Translations under genes and position numbers: made by a program
Notes under the pieces: model-generated
What the model saw: only the letters and a program-made list of their open reading frames with translations
The model's database searches: none
Told to the model about the DNA's origin: nothing
Shown: piece by piece, positions 41,981 through 52,305 of the stretch
How the letters are laid out: each line of letters begins with the position of its first letter
Numbering within the stretch: the stretch's first letter is position 1
Source of the DNA: an uncultured Eubacteriales bacterium
GTDB lineage: Bacteria > Bacillota > Clostridia > Lachnospirales > Lachnospiraceae
Length of the DNA stretch: 64,000 bases
Direction: 5' to 3'
Assembly (NCBI GenBank): GCA_949292785.1
Contig: CASFBK010000004.1
Location: 124,001-188,000 of the forward strand

Positions 41981-44459
41981 AAAAAATGGAAGAGAGATAA
42001 AACGACAGGCAGATATGGAGCTGCCAATGGAGCAGTTTTGTTTTCCGTGCAAAGAAGCGTTGGAGAAGGTGACTGCCTATACCGGGAAAGAACGCTTGCA
42101 GGAATTTATCTGTCTGTACGCACTGTATGTCACCATGCACCAGATAGCTAATGACACAAAAATCGGCATTATGGTGCCATGTGGGGCAGGTTATGCTCCA
42201 CTGGTCTATGCGTTTGGAAAAGAACAGAGCGTAAAAGAGGACATTCAGCAGTTATATCAGGCATACAAGACCTTGTTCGCGGTTTCTAAGGAGACCAATC
42301 AGGTCATATGCAAACATTTAAGCGAGGCAGAAAAAGCGTGTATACAGGGGAAAGGGCACCTGTATTTCTCTTACAGAAGTCCTGATTCCAATGGGAATAC
42401 CGCTTCCAGTGGAGCTTCCAAAACCTGTGAAAGCGCTGTAGCCTGCGAAAGTGCCGATTCTGGCAAGAGTTTTCTGGCAGGACAGGAAAGGTTTTGCATC
42501 GAGGGTGGTCAGGTAACCATAAGTTATTACAAAGACCCACAGCAGCAGGAGTTTGTGAAATGTTTTCTTCATTATTATGAACATGTGTTAAATGAAGTAA
42601 TAGAAAAGCTGCAAAATCAGGGAAGAAACAGCGAAATAACCTTGTTAAGCGAGAAGGATTCCAAACAGATTTTGGATTGGGGAGCCGGAACCCCGCGCAG
42701 GGTTCCTCCGGAAAAGTCATTGTATGAGCAATTCCTGCAATGGGTGGAAAAGCAGCCGGAAGAAACCGCTGTAAGCTGTGGAGAAGAACTGCTGACCTAT
42801 CAGGAATTAAATGAGCGTGTAACAGAGATTGCACATCAAATGCAGGAAAGACAGGTAAAAAAGGGAGAACGTGTGGTGTTGTTTTGTCAACATTCCTGTC
42901 AGACCATTGCGGCAGTGCTTGCCATCTGGGCAGTGGGTGCAGTATATGTGCCTGTTGCACCAGAAACCGCATATGAAAGGATATGCAGGATTCTGTCCAT
43001 AGCCAAACCTAAGCTGCTTTTAATGGAGGAGGAAAATCCCCTGTATCAGGAGCTGCCCCAGGAAACATTAATCATAGGAGCGAAAAACCATGGAACGAAG
43101 GAAGCCTTTGTTCCGGTCTCGGGAGAAGAACTGCATATGATATTTACTTCGGGAACCACCGGGGAACCGAAGGCGGTCATGATAGAAGCAGAGGGATTTC
43201 TCAATCTGTGTCAGTGGTATGGCAGAGAATACGGATTTGACGTACATGCCAGAACACTATTGCTGACCAACTATTCCTTCGATGCGTCAGTAAAGAACAT
43301 CATTGTTCCTCTCATAACAGGAGGACAGTTACATCTGGTTTCCACGAATCTCTATGATGTAGAGCAGATAAACAGGATAATTGCAGAGAAAAAAATCACG
43401 CATATTAATTGTGTCCCGTCGCTTCTGAACCATATGCTGGAGCTGGAGGAGGAAAATCAGTACCGTAGCCTGGACAGTTTGCAGGTCATTGTTCTGGGTG
43501 GGGAAAAGTTTATGGGAAAGCGAATCCGGGCATGGATGGAAACCTCCCGGAGAAAAAGGCTCATTTCTAATGTATATGGACCGACCGAGGCCACGGACTT
43601 AGCGGTTTATCATCATGTAAGCAAGGAAGAACTGCGTTGGGATACGGTTCCCATTGGAAAACCGCTGGATAACAAGTATGTCTATATTCTGGATAAGGAG
43701 CTTAAGCTCTGCCCCTGCTACAAGACAGGGATGCTTTACCTTGCAGGAAACGGAGTCATTCATCAGTATTTTGGAAGTAGCGGGCAGCGTGATAAGTTTG
43801 TGGAAAATCCTTACAAAGCTGGGGAAATCCTGTATGCCACCGGTGATTTGGCGAGATGGAACAGCCGTGGAGAAGTGGAGTATATAGGAAGAAGCGACCA
43901 TCAAATAAAAATCAACGGCCAGAGAATTGAGCTGGAAGAAATAGAAAAAGTGGCGCTTTACTGCAAAGGCGTGGAACAGAGTGCCGCCATGGTCCGACAG
44001 GAAAGCGGCTCTCATCAGGAGCTTGTCCTGTGCTATACCATAAGGTCAGGAGCACAGATAGGAAAAGAAGAGCTAAAACAGATTTTTTCCGCATACCTGT
44101 CCCCGTCCTTACAGCCCAATCGGTTGATTGCAGTCAAAGCGTTTCCGGTGAATCACAATGGTAAAATTGACCGCAAAGCGTTGTTGGAAATTGTATCAGA
44201 AAACGAAGAAACCGGGGAAGAAACGGTAAAACCTAAAAATGAATTGGAACAGCAGATTTTAGAAATATGGAAGCGGATATTAGGAAAAAGAGATATTTCT
44301 GTAAACATTCCGTTTTTTGAGGCGGGAGGAAATTCCCTGCTCCTGAATACCTTAAAGGCAGAACTGGAAAAGGGCATGGACTGTAAGCTCAGTCTCACCG
44401 ATTTTTTTGAATATCCAACCATAGAAAAACAGGCAGAACAAATAAAATGGAGGAATTAA
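41922..44459 (+). CDS. NRPS (half C)-A-PCP
   Basis: 845 residues from the ATG at 41922 (GAGGAG 4 bases before), overlapping the end of the previous gene by 59 bases. The first about 230 residues look like only the C-terminal lobe of a condensation domain: it opens IVNYWNRTLCEGQ, the segment that normally follows the HHxxxDG half, and no such motif is present. The adenylation domain follows (FTSGTTGEPKA, NVYGPTEATD, YATGDLARW, NHNGKIDRK) and a carrier with Ser805 (EAGGNSLL). Pocket residues read D-A-K-N-V-G-V-D-L; Lys at position 239 is seen in some acidic-substrate domains, but I cannot assign a substrate. Confidence 0.82.
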   Translation: MEPAEIVNYWNRTLCEGQYRKNGREIKRQADMELPMEQFCFPCKEALEKVTAYTGKERLQEFICLYALYVTMHQIANDTKIGIMVPCGAGYAPLVYAFGKEQSVKEDIQQLYQAYKTLFAVSKETNQVICKHLSEAEKACIQGKGHLYFSYRSPDSNGNTASSGASKTCESAVACESADSGKSFLAGQERFCIEGGQVTISYYKDPQQQEFVKCFLHYYEHVLNEVIEKLQNQGRNSEITLLSEKDSKQILDWGAGTPRRVPPEKSLYEQFLQWVEKQPEETAVSCGEELLTYQELNERVTEIAHQMQERQVKKGERVVLFCQHSCQTIAAVLAIWAVGAVYVPVAPETAYERICRILSIAKPKLLLMEEENPLYQELPQETLIIGAKNHGTKEAFVPVSGEELHMIFTSGTTGEPKAVMIEAEGFLNLCQWYGREYGFDVHARTLLLTNYSFDASVKNIIVPLITGGQLHLVSTNLYDVEQINRIIAEKKITHINCVPSLLNHMLELEEENQYRSLDSLQVIVLGGEKFMGKRIRAWMETSRRKRLISNVYGPTEATDLAVYHHVSKEELRWDTVPIGKPLDNKYVYILDKELKLCPCYKTGMLYLAGNGVIHQYFGSSGQRDKFVENPYKAGEILYATGDLARWNSRGEVEYIGRSDHQIKINGQRIELEEIEKVALYCKGVEQSAAMVRQESGSHQELVLCYTIRSGAQIGKEELKQIFSAYLSPSLQPNRLIAVKAFPVNHNGKIDRKALLEIVSENEETGEETVKPKNELEQQILEIWKRILGKRDISVNIPFFEAGGNSLLLNTLKAELEKGMDCKLSLTDFFEYPTIEKQAEQIKWRN

Positions 44460-44461
44460 AA

Positions 44462-45976
44462 ATGAAAACCATAAAAGAAATGTTAGAGTGTGCGGCTGCA
44501 AAATATGGAAAGAATATTGCAGTTCAATATATAGACGAAAAGAAAACGATTGTGGAAAAAACATATGAGGATTTAAAACGGGACAGCGAATTAATTGCCT
44601 ATCACCTTTCAAAAAAAGGATATAAGAAAACAAATATTGCTATATTAAGTGACAACAGCTATGAATGGATGATTTCCTTTTTTGGAATTATTTTATCGGG
44701 TAATGTTGCCATTCCGTTGAATGATAAGCTTCCTGTGGAAGAATTAAACGAAATACTAAAACGGGCAGGAGTAAAGACATTTTTGTATCATAAAGACCGA
44801 AAGGCGCTTGCAGAGCAGATAAAAGCAGAAAACGGTATCAAAGAGGCTGTTTGCATGAATGAATATCCCTCTTTTGAAACAGAAGCTTTTGCTGCCTATG
44901 AAGTGCCGGATGCAGCAGACGCAGCGGAATGCTGTATGATTATGTTTACTTCCGGTACCACAGGAGGCAGCAAGGGAGTTATGTTATCACAGAAAAGCCT
45001 GCTGACAGATGCAGTTTCTGCGTCAGAGCAATCGGGGTGTCGGCATGATAACACACATATTTTAAGTGTACTTCCCATGTTCCATATTTTTGCGTTGTCT
45101 GTAGATGTGCTATGGAGTGTTGTACAAGGTTTCCCCATCGCTATTAATACGTCTTTCCCGGAAATTATGAAAAATGCGAAACGGTTTGGAGTTACGCGAA
45201 TTTGTATGGTTCCTATGATGGCAGAGTATATTTATAACAGTATGGTACAGCTTTTAGGGAAACAGCCTCAAAAGCCAAAGAGAGCCATTGCAGAAGAGGT
45301 GCTTGGAACAAAAATAAAATATCTGGTATTCGGTGGCGCCTATTTAGAACCGGAGTTTCGCAGCAAGCTGGCTTCCTTTGGCTTAGTGGTAAAGTGCGGC
45401 TATGGCATGACAGAGACTTCCTGTGTAATTTCTACGGAAGAGGGAGTAGAAAACAAAGAAGGAACCGTGGGACATATCTTAGACTGCAATCAGGTAAAGA
45501 TTGTAAACGGAGAAATCTGTGTCAAGGGTGACAATGTAATGATGGGGTACTATCAGGATGATGAAGCCACCGGAGAAGTGATGGAGCAGGGCTGGATGCG
45601 GACTGGTGATATCGGATATATGGATGAGGAAAATTATCTCTACATTACCGGAAAAAAGAAAAATGTAATAATCACTGCCAGCGGTGAAAACGTATCACCG
45701 GAAGAGTTAGAGAAAAAGCTGCTGGTCTATGACTTTGTAAAGGAAGTCATTGTATACCAGAAAAAAAATCAGATTGCGGCAGAAATTTATCCGGATGCAG
45801 ATTATATGATAAGAGAAAAGTTAGACAATGCAGAGGCAGCCATCCGCAGGATGATTGAGGAAGTAAATGCGAAGAATCCGTCATTTAAGCATATCCACAG
45901 TTTTACAACAAGGGATACGGAATTAGAAAAGACAAGTACCATGAAGATTAAGCGTGAAAAATATTATTACGGATAG
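44462..45976 (+). CDS. Free-standing acyl-AMP ligase / acyl-CoA synthetase
   Basis: 504 residues from the ATG at 44462 (GGAGG before it). ANL-superfamily enzyme: FTSGTTGGSKGVM near 160, GYGMTETS near 316, RTGDIGYMDEENYLYITGKKKNVI near 380-403. The last motif is typical of fatty-acid or aryl acid activating enzymes rather than amino-acid domains. It has no carrier domain, so it should load an acid starter either as CoA ester or directly onto one of the carriers in the cluster. There is no salicylate synthase here, so a fatty or imported aromatic acid is more likely than de novo salicylate. Confidence 0.82.
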   Translation: MKTIKEMLECAAAKYGKNIAVQYIDEKKTIVEKTYEDLKRDSELIAYHLSKKGYKKTNIAILSDNSYEWMISFFGIILSGNVAIPLNDKLPVEELNEILKRAGVKTFLYHKDRKALAEQIKAENGIKEAVCMNEYPSFETEAFAAYEVPDAADAAECCMIMFTSGTTGGSKGVMLSQKSLLTDAVSASEQSGCRHDNTHILSVLPMFHIFALSVDVLWSVVQGFPIAINTSFPEIMKNAKRFGVTRICMVPMMAEYIYNSMVQLLGKQPQKPKRAIAEEVLGTKIKYLVFGGAYLEPEFRSKLASFGLVVKCGYGMTETSCVISTEEGVENKEGTVGHILDCNQVKIVNGEICVKGDNVMMGYYQDDEATGEVMEQGWMRTGDIGYMDEENYLYITGKKKNVIITASGENVSPEELEKKLLVYDFVKEVIVYQKKNQIAAEIYPDADYMIREKLDNAEAAIRRMIEEVNAKNPSFKHIHSFTTRDTELEKTSTMKIKREKYYYG

Positions 45977-46000
45977 TTTGACAGCAAAAGGAGGAAGGAT

Positions 46001-49000
46001 ATGGAGCTTTGCAGGTTATCAGGGGAGACCTGGAATCAGAGGTTTTCTCGCATTACAAAGCAGTTTGCGGATAAAACGGCAATCATTGAGGAAAACCGGA
46101 GCATTACCTATGGTGAGTTGAATCGAAAGGCGAACCGTTTGGCAGGAATCCTGCGGGAGGAAGGAATTGCAGGAAGTGGACGAGTTGCAATTATGATGAA
46201 TAATTCCATAGAGGCAGTCACTGCAATTATGGCAGTCTTAAAAGCAGGCGGTTCTTATGTGCCCATTAATCCCAAGGATGCACCGGAGCGGAAGAAAAGA
46301 ATTTTAAAGGATAGTGAGAGCCGGATTCTCATTATCAGTAAACAGAAAGAGGACGCGGGGATAGACGTACCCAAAGCCTTAGTTTATGAAGATATCAATT
46401 TCGATATATCTTGTGCGGAGTTTAAAGACCTGAATCAGCCGGAGGACGAAGCTTATCTTTTATATACTTCAGGCTCCACCGGAACCCCGAAAGGGGCAGT
46501 AATTACCCATAATAATGTGTGTCGGCAGATGGAAGGAATTACAAATCAGTATGGCTTTACCGATGGAGACGTATGGACACAGTTTCATACCATCTGCTTT
46601 GATTTTTCCGTGCTGGAGATTTTTGGCTGCTTATACAGCGGAGGAACTCTGCTCATTGTACCGGAACATTTAAAATATAACAGTCAGCTATTCATGGATT
46701 TTATCACACAGTATCAGGTCACAGTGCTGGGGCTGGTGCCATCTGTGCTATATCGTATTCCGGTGGAAAAAATCTCCGGAGCCGGCTTGCGGCTGCACAC
46801 AATGATTCTGGGCGGTGAGAAGCTAAGCTTCTCTAAGCTGAAAGGGTGGTTTGAAAAGCTGCCGGAGCTTCGCATCGTAAATGGATATGGATTAACAGAA
46901 ACCACGATTTTTAATATGGGAAAAACCATAACAAGGGATATGCCGGAAAGTACAATCAGCAGCATTGGGCAGGTATTTTCGCCAAACCAGGTATGCATTG
47001 TAGAAAACGGACAGATATTGGGCGTTGGTGAGACCGGAGAAATCTGTCTGGGCGGGCCTGTCATTTCCCCCGGTTATTGGAAGAATCCCCAATTAAATGA
47101 ACAAAGGTACATCAAACTAAAGGAACGGGGGAATGAGAGGTTCTTTCGCACCGGGGATTTGGGAAGACTTCTGGAAAACGGAGAAATTGAATTTATCGGA
47201 AGAGCAGATAATCAGGTGAAGATTCGTGGATTTCGTGTAGAGATAGAGGAAGTAGAAAACAGATTACGACTTTGTGAGCTGGTAAAGGATGTTGCGGTTA
47301 AAACGTCCGCGGATGCCTCTCAGCTATGGTGTTTTGCGGTATTAAAGGCAGGAGATAAAAAGGCATTGCAGGAGTATGCCGCAAAAAATCTCCCGCCTTA
47401 TATGGTACCGGCGCGATGGGTCCTGCTGGAAGAACTTCCCCTGACAGAACGGGGAAAGGTAGACAAATCAAAACTGACACTGGAAGAGCGGGAAGGCTTT
47501 TTAGAAGAATACGTTCCTTGTACCACAGAAACGGAGCGGGAGCTTCTTTCCATATGGCAGGCGGATTTTCCGGAGGTAAAGATTGGTGTCAGGGATTCTT
47601 ATTATGAATTAGGGGGCAATTCCTTGTCTGTAATCAATATGTTGGAGCAGGCAGGAAGACGGTATCAGACGGAGCTTTCTTTAGTGGAATTTATGCAGGA
47701 GCCTACGATATATGGGTTAAGCTGCAAACTGGAGCAGTCAAAAATGAGCGGTAACAGCACCCAGACGGAAAAGAGCATCTCTTTTGGTAAATATGGAGAA
47801 ATCTATCCCATGACGGATTTGCAGCAGGCATTTTTTATCGGAAGACAGACCGATGTGGAATTGGGAAACTGCGCCTCTCATAGCTATGCTGAAATCAGAT
47901 GTCAGCATTATGATGGAGAAAAATTCCGTCAGGTGTTAGATACCTTAATCCATCGGCATGACCTTTTGCGTTGTTATTTTGACGAATTTGGAAATCATCA
48001 TATTATGCCCTCTCTTACATATGACATACCCCTGCATGATTTTTCCAAAGAGGAAAAGGAAGGGCAGCAGCAGAAAATACAAGAAGTGCGAAACCGTATG
48101 GAAAATATGATTTTAGATTATACGAAGGCGCCTCTTGCCAGAGTGGAAGTCAGCCTTATGGGGAATGGAGAAGCATTGATACATTTCTATATGGATGCGC
48201 TTATTGCAGACGGCTGGAGTCATGAATTGCTGTTATATGAAGCAGACCAGCTGTATAGCGGGGAACAAAAGGAGCTTTCGCCCTTAGCGTTTCATTATGG
48301 AGACTTTGTGGAATACACGGAAAGGGTAAAGGAGACTGAAAAGTATAAAAAAGCGCGGGAATTCTGGTTAAGTAAAATCCCACAATTACCGGAAAACCCC
48401 ATGCTTCCGGTAAAGAAAAAGACGTTTCAGGGAAAAGAAATTGCAAGTGAACAGCGCCGAAAGGTAATTCGGTGGGATATTTGGAGAAAAATTGAAGCAG
48501 CAGCCAATGCCATGGGCTTATCTGCGTTTGTTGTGTCTTTTACGGCGTTTTGTAAAGTAATTGCAAGATATAGTAAAAATCAACGGTTCGTAATTAATCT
48601 TCCGGTTTCGAACCGTCCCAATGTTCACCCGGATATGAACCGAATGGTAGGTGTATGCTCCAACTTCTTCCTGTTTGATTATGAAAATCTTGCCGGAGAA
48701 ACGCTGTTTGATACGGCAAAGCGTGTACAAAAGCAGATGTGGACATTAAAGGAGAATGATTCCTTTAATGGAAATGAAATTATTCGGGAAATATACAAGG
48801 AATCCGGCAAGGTCGGAAGCTTTGTGGCGACCATCGTATTTACCAGTTTGCTGGACATACCATTTCCCCCTCAAAAGAATCTGGAACGGGTATATTTAGA
48901 GACCCATACCAGCCAAATCTGGATGGATACGGTTCTAATGAGTGACTCGGAGGGTGTTTCTTTTAATTGTGATTTTGTGAAGGGCTTGTTGGAAAAAGAC

Positions 49001-52000
49001 CTTGTAAATCAAATGATGGGGGACTGGGTGCAGTTGTTAGAACAGCTGGCACAGAATAAAGCGTCCTGGGAACATATCACAGCCCTCGAACTGCCGCAGC
49101 AGCAAAAAGAACTTTGGGAAAAGAATAATCTGACACAAATGGAACTGCCGAAGGATTCTGTTTTTTCCTGTTTTTTAAAGAAGGTAAGAGAAAACCCACA
49201 GCAGACAGCAATCGCAACCATTGATACAGTGCTGACTTATCAGGAACTATATGAAAGAATGTTGTGCATCAATCAGCAGTTAGAGGGAACAAAGCCCGGA
49301 GAAGCAGTTGCAGTTGTTACCAATAAGTCATGGTATCAGGTAACGGCAGTGTTAGCCATCCTTTCAAGAGGGGGCAGTTATGTACCTGTTGATGAAGCGT
49401 TTCCGGCAAAAACAATAGAGCACTGCATGAAGATTTCCGGTGCCAGCGTTTGTCTGACCGATAATGAGAACCAGAATAAGGTGCAGAGTATTTCAGGGGT
49501 GCGTGCAGTGAATGTAGAAGCGCTGTCCTATACAGATGGAAGCGACGCACAGCTTGTTCTGACCACACCGGAGGAGGAGCTTGCAATTATATTTACCTCA
49601 GGAACAACCGGTATGCCAAAAGGAATACGTTTAAAGCAAATGGGCGTTTTAAACTCTGTGAAGTTTACCAATGAGCGTTATCGGGTAGGGGCAAAGGACC
49701 GGGCATTGGCGTTGACGAATCTTTGTCATGATATGTCTATGTATGATATCTTTGGTATGCTTGCCGCCGGGGGAACTATCGTGATTCCGGAAAAAGAAGG
49801 AGCGAGAGAGCCACAGCACTGGATGAAGCTGATGAGAAAATATCAAGTCACTGTGTTTAACTCCGTTCCGGCATTTGCAGAAATGTTGTTTGTACAGGAG
49901 GCAGAAGCAGTAAAGGAAAGTACAAGACATATGCGTCTTGTCATTCACGGAGGAGACTTTTTAAAACCATCTTTAGCAGAGCACTGGCTTTCATTAAGTG
50001 AAACATTGCAGCTGGTAAACGTAGGAGGACCTACAGAGACCAGTCTTTGGAGCGTTTATCATGATGTGACCAAGGAGGAGGCAGCGTCGGGAAATATTCC
50101 TTATGGAAAGCCCATTGCGAATATGAAGCATTATATTTTGAATGATATTCAGGAAGAAGTTCCTTTGGGGGTAATTGGAACCATTTATTCGGAGGGCGTC
50201 GGACTTGCCGTAGAATATGTGGGACAGCCGGAATTGACGAAAGAAAAGTTTATTTACCATCAGGGAAAACGTCTGTTTCAGACAGGAGATTTGGGCTATT
50301 ATTCGCCCGAGGGAGAGCTGATAATTTGCGGAAGAGATGATAATCAGATTAAGATAAACGGAAAGCGCATTGAGTTAGAAGAAATTGAAAAGCAGGCAGA
50401 CGGTCTGACAGAGATAGAAGCATCCTGCGTTGTTTATCAAAAGATGCATAAGAAGCTGGTACTGTATTATAAGGGAAGTCATGAATTGGAAAAATCCGTC
50501 ATACAGACCAGGCTGGAAAAGAAACTTCCCCACTATATGATTCCTTCCGTTTGTATTCGTTTAGATGACCTTCCTCTTACCAGAAACGGTAAGATAAATA
50601 GAAGGCATCTGGCAGAGCAGAAGTTAGAGGAGCCAAAGCTAACCAAAGAACAGACACAGCACTATCAGGATGCATTGGAGGAGGACATTTATGGAGAAGC
50701 CGCCAGACTGTTGGGAAGAACCTCCATAAGCAAGGGGGCAAACTTTTTTATGGAGGGCGGAAATTCTATTCTTGCCATCCGACTGCTGGCTTATCTCAAA
50801 CAAAAATATGGTGTAATGATTGGCTTAGGAGAAATCTTTTCCAATCCCTGCATGGATACCTGGCATGACCTGGTTGTAGAACGAAAGCAGTCAGGAGATA
50901 GTGAAAAAGCCACTTCTGCGGATGAGCTGAATGAAAAGCACATTCCGTTAAGTCCGGCTCAGTCAGGAATCTGGTTTTATGAAAATATCAGCGTTTCGCC
51001 CAAGTATACGGTATGCGCATATATGAAACTGGCAGGAAAGATAGATGTGCACCGGTTGACCGAAGCACTTTGTGGCATTTTAGAGGAGCATTCTGTATTT
51101 CAGCTTAATTATGCTGCCGATGAAAAGGGCGTGCCTTACCAGTTCGTCAATACCCACGACCTTAGTAAATGCGTGGAATATGTTAAGGTACACAGCGAGA
51201 AAGAAGCAGCCCGTATTTTGCAGGAAGAGGCAGCGTATAAGTTTGACATAAAAAAGGAACCGCTGTGCAGATTTCGGATTGTGCAGGTGAATCCGGAGCT
51301 TCATTATCTGATTACCGTAGTACATCATCTGATTACCGATGAGACGTCAGTGGAGCTGTTAGCAAAGGAAATAATGGGGCGGTATCAGGGAAAAGTGTCT
51401 GCACAAAAAAAGGATATGTCTTATTTGAAATACTGTATACATAAAAGCGGCATAACCTGTGACGCTTCCTATTGGAGAAAAATATTTCATGCCATTGATT
51501 TACAGGAAATGGATTTCGTCAGAGCACAGGAGCCAGAAGTCTTTGAAGATGAAAGAGGGTGTATTGATTTTACAATCACGAAGGAAATGGCAGAGAGCCT
51601 GAAGGGAATCTGTCAGCGAAAAGGGTGTACGACCTTCAGTGCGCTTTACAGCCTTTATATGGCAGCACTTTATCTTCATACAGGAAAACCTTGTATCGCA
51701 ACGGTTTCTACATATTCAGACCGCATGGAGGCAGCATATGCCAATGCTTATGGGATGTTTGTCTATAACCAGTGCGTTGTTTATCAGGCAGCGCTTCAGG
51801 ATACTTTAAGCACACTGATGGATAAAATAAAGGAACAGATTTTGCAGATATATCATATGCCGTTGTGTTCTTTTAATGATATTATCCGGGAATTGGAGCT
51901 TCCCTCGGAGTACCTGGAGCTTCAAAATCATCAGGTGTTTACCTATGTTGACAATGACCGGGCATCTGTTTCTTGCCAGAAGATAAAAGCAACGCCTGTT

Positions 52001-52267
52001 GAGATTGTAAAAAAGGTAAATGACGTAAATCTGGATATGCTGATTGAGCGGTTGGATGGACAATTAATAGGTCATCTCTACTATTCTTACCGTTATCTTT
52101 CTAAAGAACAGGCAGAGCAGTTATTACATCAATTTCAAAGTCTTATCAAGAATGGGCTGCGTCAGCTGGATGACTTGCTTTTGAACCTCATAGAAGAGGA
52201 AGAAGGTGAAGCCAAAAGAAAAGTAGAATCAAAGGACGTATTGGAGCTGGAAGAAGATTTATTTTAA
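46001..52267 (+). CDS. NRPS A-PCP-Cy-A-PCP-C
   Basis: 2088 residues. A1 (about 10-490) with YTSGSTGTPKG and pocket D-F-L-G-I-G-G-I-F, unassigned. PCP1 with Ser541 (ELGGNSLS). Heterocyclization domain (about 600-1035): YPMTDLQQAFFIGR and DALIADGWS (D732-D737-S740). A2 (about 1060-1540) with FTSGTTGMPKG and pocket D-M-Y-N-I-G-V-L-W, close to cysteine codes of the DLYN type. PCP2 with Ser1589 (MEGGNSIL). C-terminal condensation domain with HHLITDETS at 1775-1783, where the Gly after Asp1780 is Glu. No thioesterase follows, so this last domain may release or condense the product. Largest enzyme of the cluster. Confidence 0.92.
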   Translation: MELCRLSGETWNQRFSRITKQFADKTAIIEENRSITYGELNRKANRLAGILREEGIAGSGRVAIMMNNSIEAVTAIMAVLKAGGSYVPINPKDAPERKKRILKDSESRILIISKQKEDAGIDVPKALVYEDINFDISCAEFKDLNQPEDEAYLLYTSGSTGTPKGAVITHNNVCRQMEGITNQYGFTDGDVWTQFHTICFDFSVLEIFGCLYSGGTLLIVPEHLKYNSQLFMDFITQYQVTVLGLVPSVLYRIPVEKISGAGLRLHTMILGGEKLSFSKLKGWFEKLPELRIVNGYGLTETTIFNMGKTITRDMPESTISSIGQVFSPNQVCIVENGQILGVGETGEICLGGPVISPGYWKNPQLNEQRYIKLKERGNERFFRTGDLGRLLENGEIEFIGRADNQVKIRGFRVEIEEVENRLRLCELVKDVAVKTSADASQLWCFAVLKAGDKKALQEYAAKNLPPYMVPARWVLLEELPLTERGKVDKSKLTLEEREGFLEEYVPCTTETERELLSIWQADFPEVKIGVRDSYYELGGNSLSVINMLEQAGRRYQTELSLVEFMQEPTIYGLSCKLEQSKMSGNSTQTEKSISFGKYGEIYPMTDLQQAFFIGRQTDVELGNCASHSYAEIRCQHYDGEKFRQVLDTLIHRHDLLRCYFDEFGNHHIMPSLTYDIPLHDFSKEEKEGQQQKIQEVRNRMENMILDYTKAPLARVEVSLMGNGEALIHFYMDALIADGWSHELLLYEADQLYSGEQKELSPLAFHYGDFVEYTERVKETEKYKKAREFWLSKIPQLPENPMLPVKKKTFQGKEIASEQRRKVIRWDIWRKIEAAANAMGLSAFVVSFTAFCKVIARYSKNQRFVINLPVSNRPNVHPDMNRMVGVCSNFFLFDYENLAGETLFDTAKRVQKQMWTLKENDSFNGNEIIREIYKESGKVGSFVATIVFTSLLDIPFPPQKNLERVYLETHTSQIWMDTVLMSDSEGVSFNCDFVKGLLEKDLVNQMMGDWVQLLEQLAQNKASWEHITALELPQQQKELWEKNNLTQMELPKDSVFSCFLKKVRENPQQTAIATIDTVLTYQELYERMLCINQQLEGTKPGEAVAVVTNKSWYQVTAVLAILSRGGSYVPVDEAFPAKTIEHCMKISGASVCLTDNENQNKVQSISGVRAVNVEALSYTDGSDAQLVLTTPEEELAIIFTSGTTGMPKGIRLKQMGVLNSVKFTNERYRVGAKDRALALTNLCHDMSMYDIFGMLAAGGTIVIPEKEGAREPQHWMKLMRKYQVTVFNSVPAFAEMLFVQEAEAVKESTRHMRLVIHGGDFLKPSLAEHWLSLSETLQLVNVGGPTETSLWSVYHDVTKEEAASGNIPYGKPIANMKHYILNDIQEEVPLGVIGTIYSEGVGLAVEYVGQPELTKEKFIYHQGKRLFQTGDLGYYSPEGELIICGRDDNQIKINGKRIELEEIEKQADGLTEIEASCVVYQKMHKKLVLYYKGSHELEKSVIQTRLEKKLPHYMIPSVCIRLDDLPLTRNGKINRRHLAEQKLEEPKLTKEQTQHYQDALEEDIYGEAARLLGRTSISKGANFFMEGGNSILAIRLLAYLKQKYGVMIGLGEIFSNPCMDTWHDLVVERKQSGDSEKATSADELNEKHIPLSPAQSGIWFYENISVSPKYTVCAYMKLAGKIDVHRLTEALCGILEEHSVFQLNYAADEKGVPYQFVNTHDLSKCVEYVKVHSEKEAARILQEEAAYKFDIKKEPLCRFRIVQVNPELHYLITVVHHLITDETSVELLAKEIMGRYQGKVSAQKKDMSYLKYCIHKSGITCDASYWRKIFHAIDLQEMDFVRAQEPEVFEDERGCIDFTITKEMAESLKGICQRKGCTTFSALYSLYMAALYLHTGKPCIATVSTYSDRMEAAYANAYGMFVYNQCVVYQAALQDTLSTLMDKIKEQILQIYHMPLCSFNDIIRELELPSEYLELQNHQVFTYVDNDRASVSCQKIKATPVEIVKKVNDVNLDMLIERLDGQLIGHLYYSYRYLSKEQAEQLLHQFQSLIKNGLRQLDDLLLNLIEEEEGEAKRKVESKDVLELEEDLF

Positions 52268-52305
52268 GTAAGAAATTAAGAAATATAATATAGGAAAGGA
52301 ACCGT

